Assembly (NCBI RefSeq): GCF_014898055.3
Contig: NW_023601212.1
Location: 46,550,329-46,614,328, forward strand
Direction: 5' to 3'
Length of the DNA: 64,000 bases
Source: Talpa occidentalis
Lineage: Eukaryota > Chordata > Mammalia > Eulipotyphla > Talpidae
This document shows positions 63,656 through 64,000 of this stretch, one piece after another. Within the stretch, counting starts at the first letter, position 1. Each line of letters starts with the position of its first letter. A model generated the notes under the pieces. The model was given only the letters and a program-made list of their open reading frames with translations, did no database searches and had not been told where the DNA came from. The position numbers and the translations under genes are program-made.

Positions 63656-64000
63656 GGGAGGTGCAAGGTGATCAGGAAGCCTCTCCCTGAGAAGATAACA
63701 CTTGAGAAGCAGTGAGTGGAAGGCATGAGCCATGCCTGGGGTGAGTGGTCCAGGCAAAGGCCCTGAGATAGGACTTAGGACTGTGCTGGTATATTGAATG
63801 AACAGTGAGGAGGCAAGTAGGGTTGGGGCTTGGTGAGTGAAGGGGTGGGAAGGAGATGAGGGGAGGTCACAGGGGCCTGGTCACACAGAGCCTAAGGGTT
63901 TGTCTTAGGTGTTAACCAGATCCTTTAGAGGAAGTAGCAATGGGTAGGATGCCCAGTGGAAATACGGGCACTATTCCTGTGATGTGTATTGTTTCATCAA
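63656..64000. repeat. L2-like fragment to the window end
   Basis: 'gaagcctctccctgagaaga' and 'gtccaggcaaaggccctgag' follow L2. The next NIBAN3 exon is beyond the edge. Confidence 0.45.

Overview
The window is nuclear DNA of a placental mammal. It holds three protein genes in the same left-to-right order and orientation as human chromosome 19p13.11: SLC27A1 (FATP1, complete), PGLS (6-phosphogluconolactonase, complete) and NIBAN3 (FAM129C/BCNP1, first 12 coding exons only; the gene runs off the right edge). All three are on the + strand. I placed exons by matching translated segments to remembered human proteins and then checking splice dinucleotides and codon phase at every junction. The SLC27A1 reading frame closes at 646 codons and PGLS at 258, the human lengths. 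NIBAN3 stays in frame for 518 codons.

The mammalian background is clear from MIR, L2, L1, MaLR-like LTR, Tigger-like and MER5A-like fossils. The dominant young repeat is a tRNA-derived SINE of about 250-300 bp. It has A/B-box-like promoter sequence in its first 80 bases and a 3' end in (AAATA)n/AATC plus poly(A). About 26 copies are present, in an older type ('aagaactggggtaca' in the antisense reading) and a younger type ('aagcactgggtacag'). It is not Alu, B1/B2, the cetartiodactyl CHR type, carnivore CAN or perissodactyl ERE as I remember them. A laurasiatherian such as a bat is my guess only; the species is not determined.

Layout: 1-5980 is intergenic and full of repeats, including an ERV fragment, an LTR and a 220 bp polypurine tract. 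A CpG island with a tandem GC-box array (6878-6957) leads into SLC27A1 (coding 6995-34085, 12 exons). Its intron 1 (9.6 kb), intron 6 (5.8 kb) and intron 11 (7.1 kb) carry most of the SINEs and a broken ERV locus with inverted LTRs. From 35.3 to 40.2 kb lies old L1 sequence split by SINEs. A second CpG island with two NRF1-type sites starts PGLS (40476-47435, 5 exons). After a repeat-rich spacer, NIBAN3 starts at 51044. It contains an internal CpG island (about 59.2-60.3 kb) and an antisense solo LTR just after the exon 9 donor.

The genes are metabolic neighbours rather than an operon-like system. FATP1 imports and activates long-chain fatty acids, PGLS runs the second step of the oxidative pentose phosphate pathway, and NIBAN3 is a B-cell-enriched PH-domain protein of unclear function. 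I found no undescribed gene system. The most interesting signals are in the repeats: SINE copies with extra 3' sequence inside their target duplications, a shared 3' tag marking a SINE source lineage, a chimeric SINE, ordered nested insertions and an inverted LTR pair.
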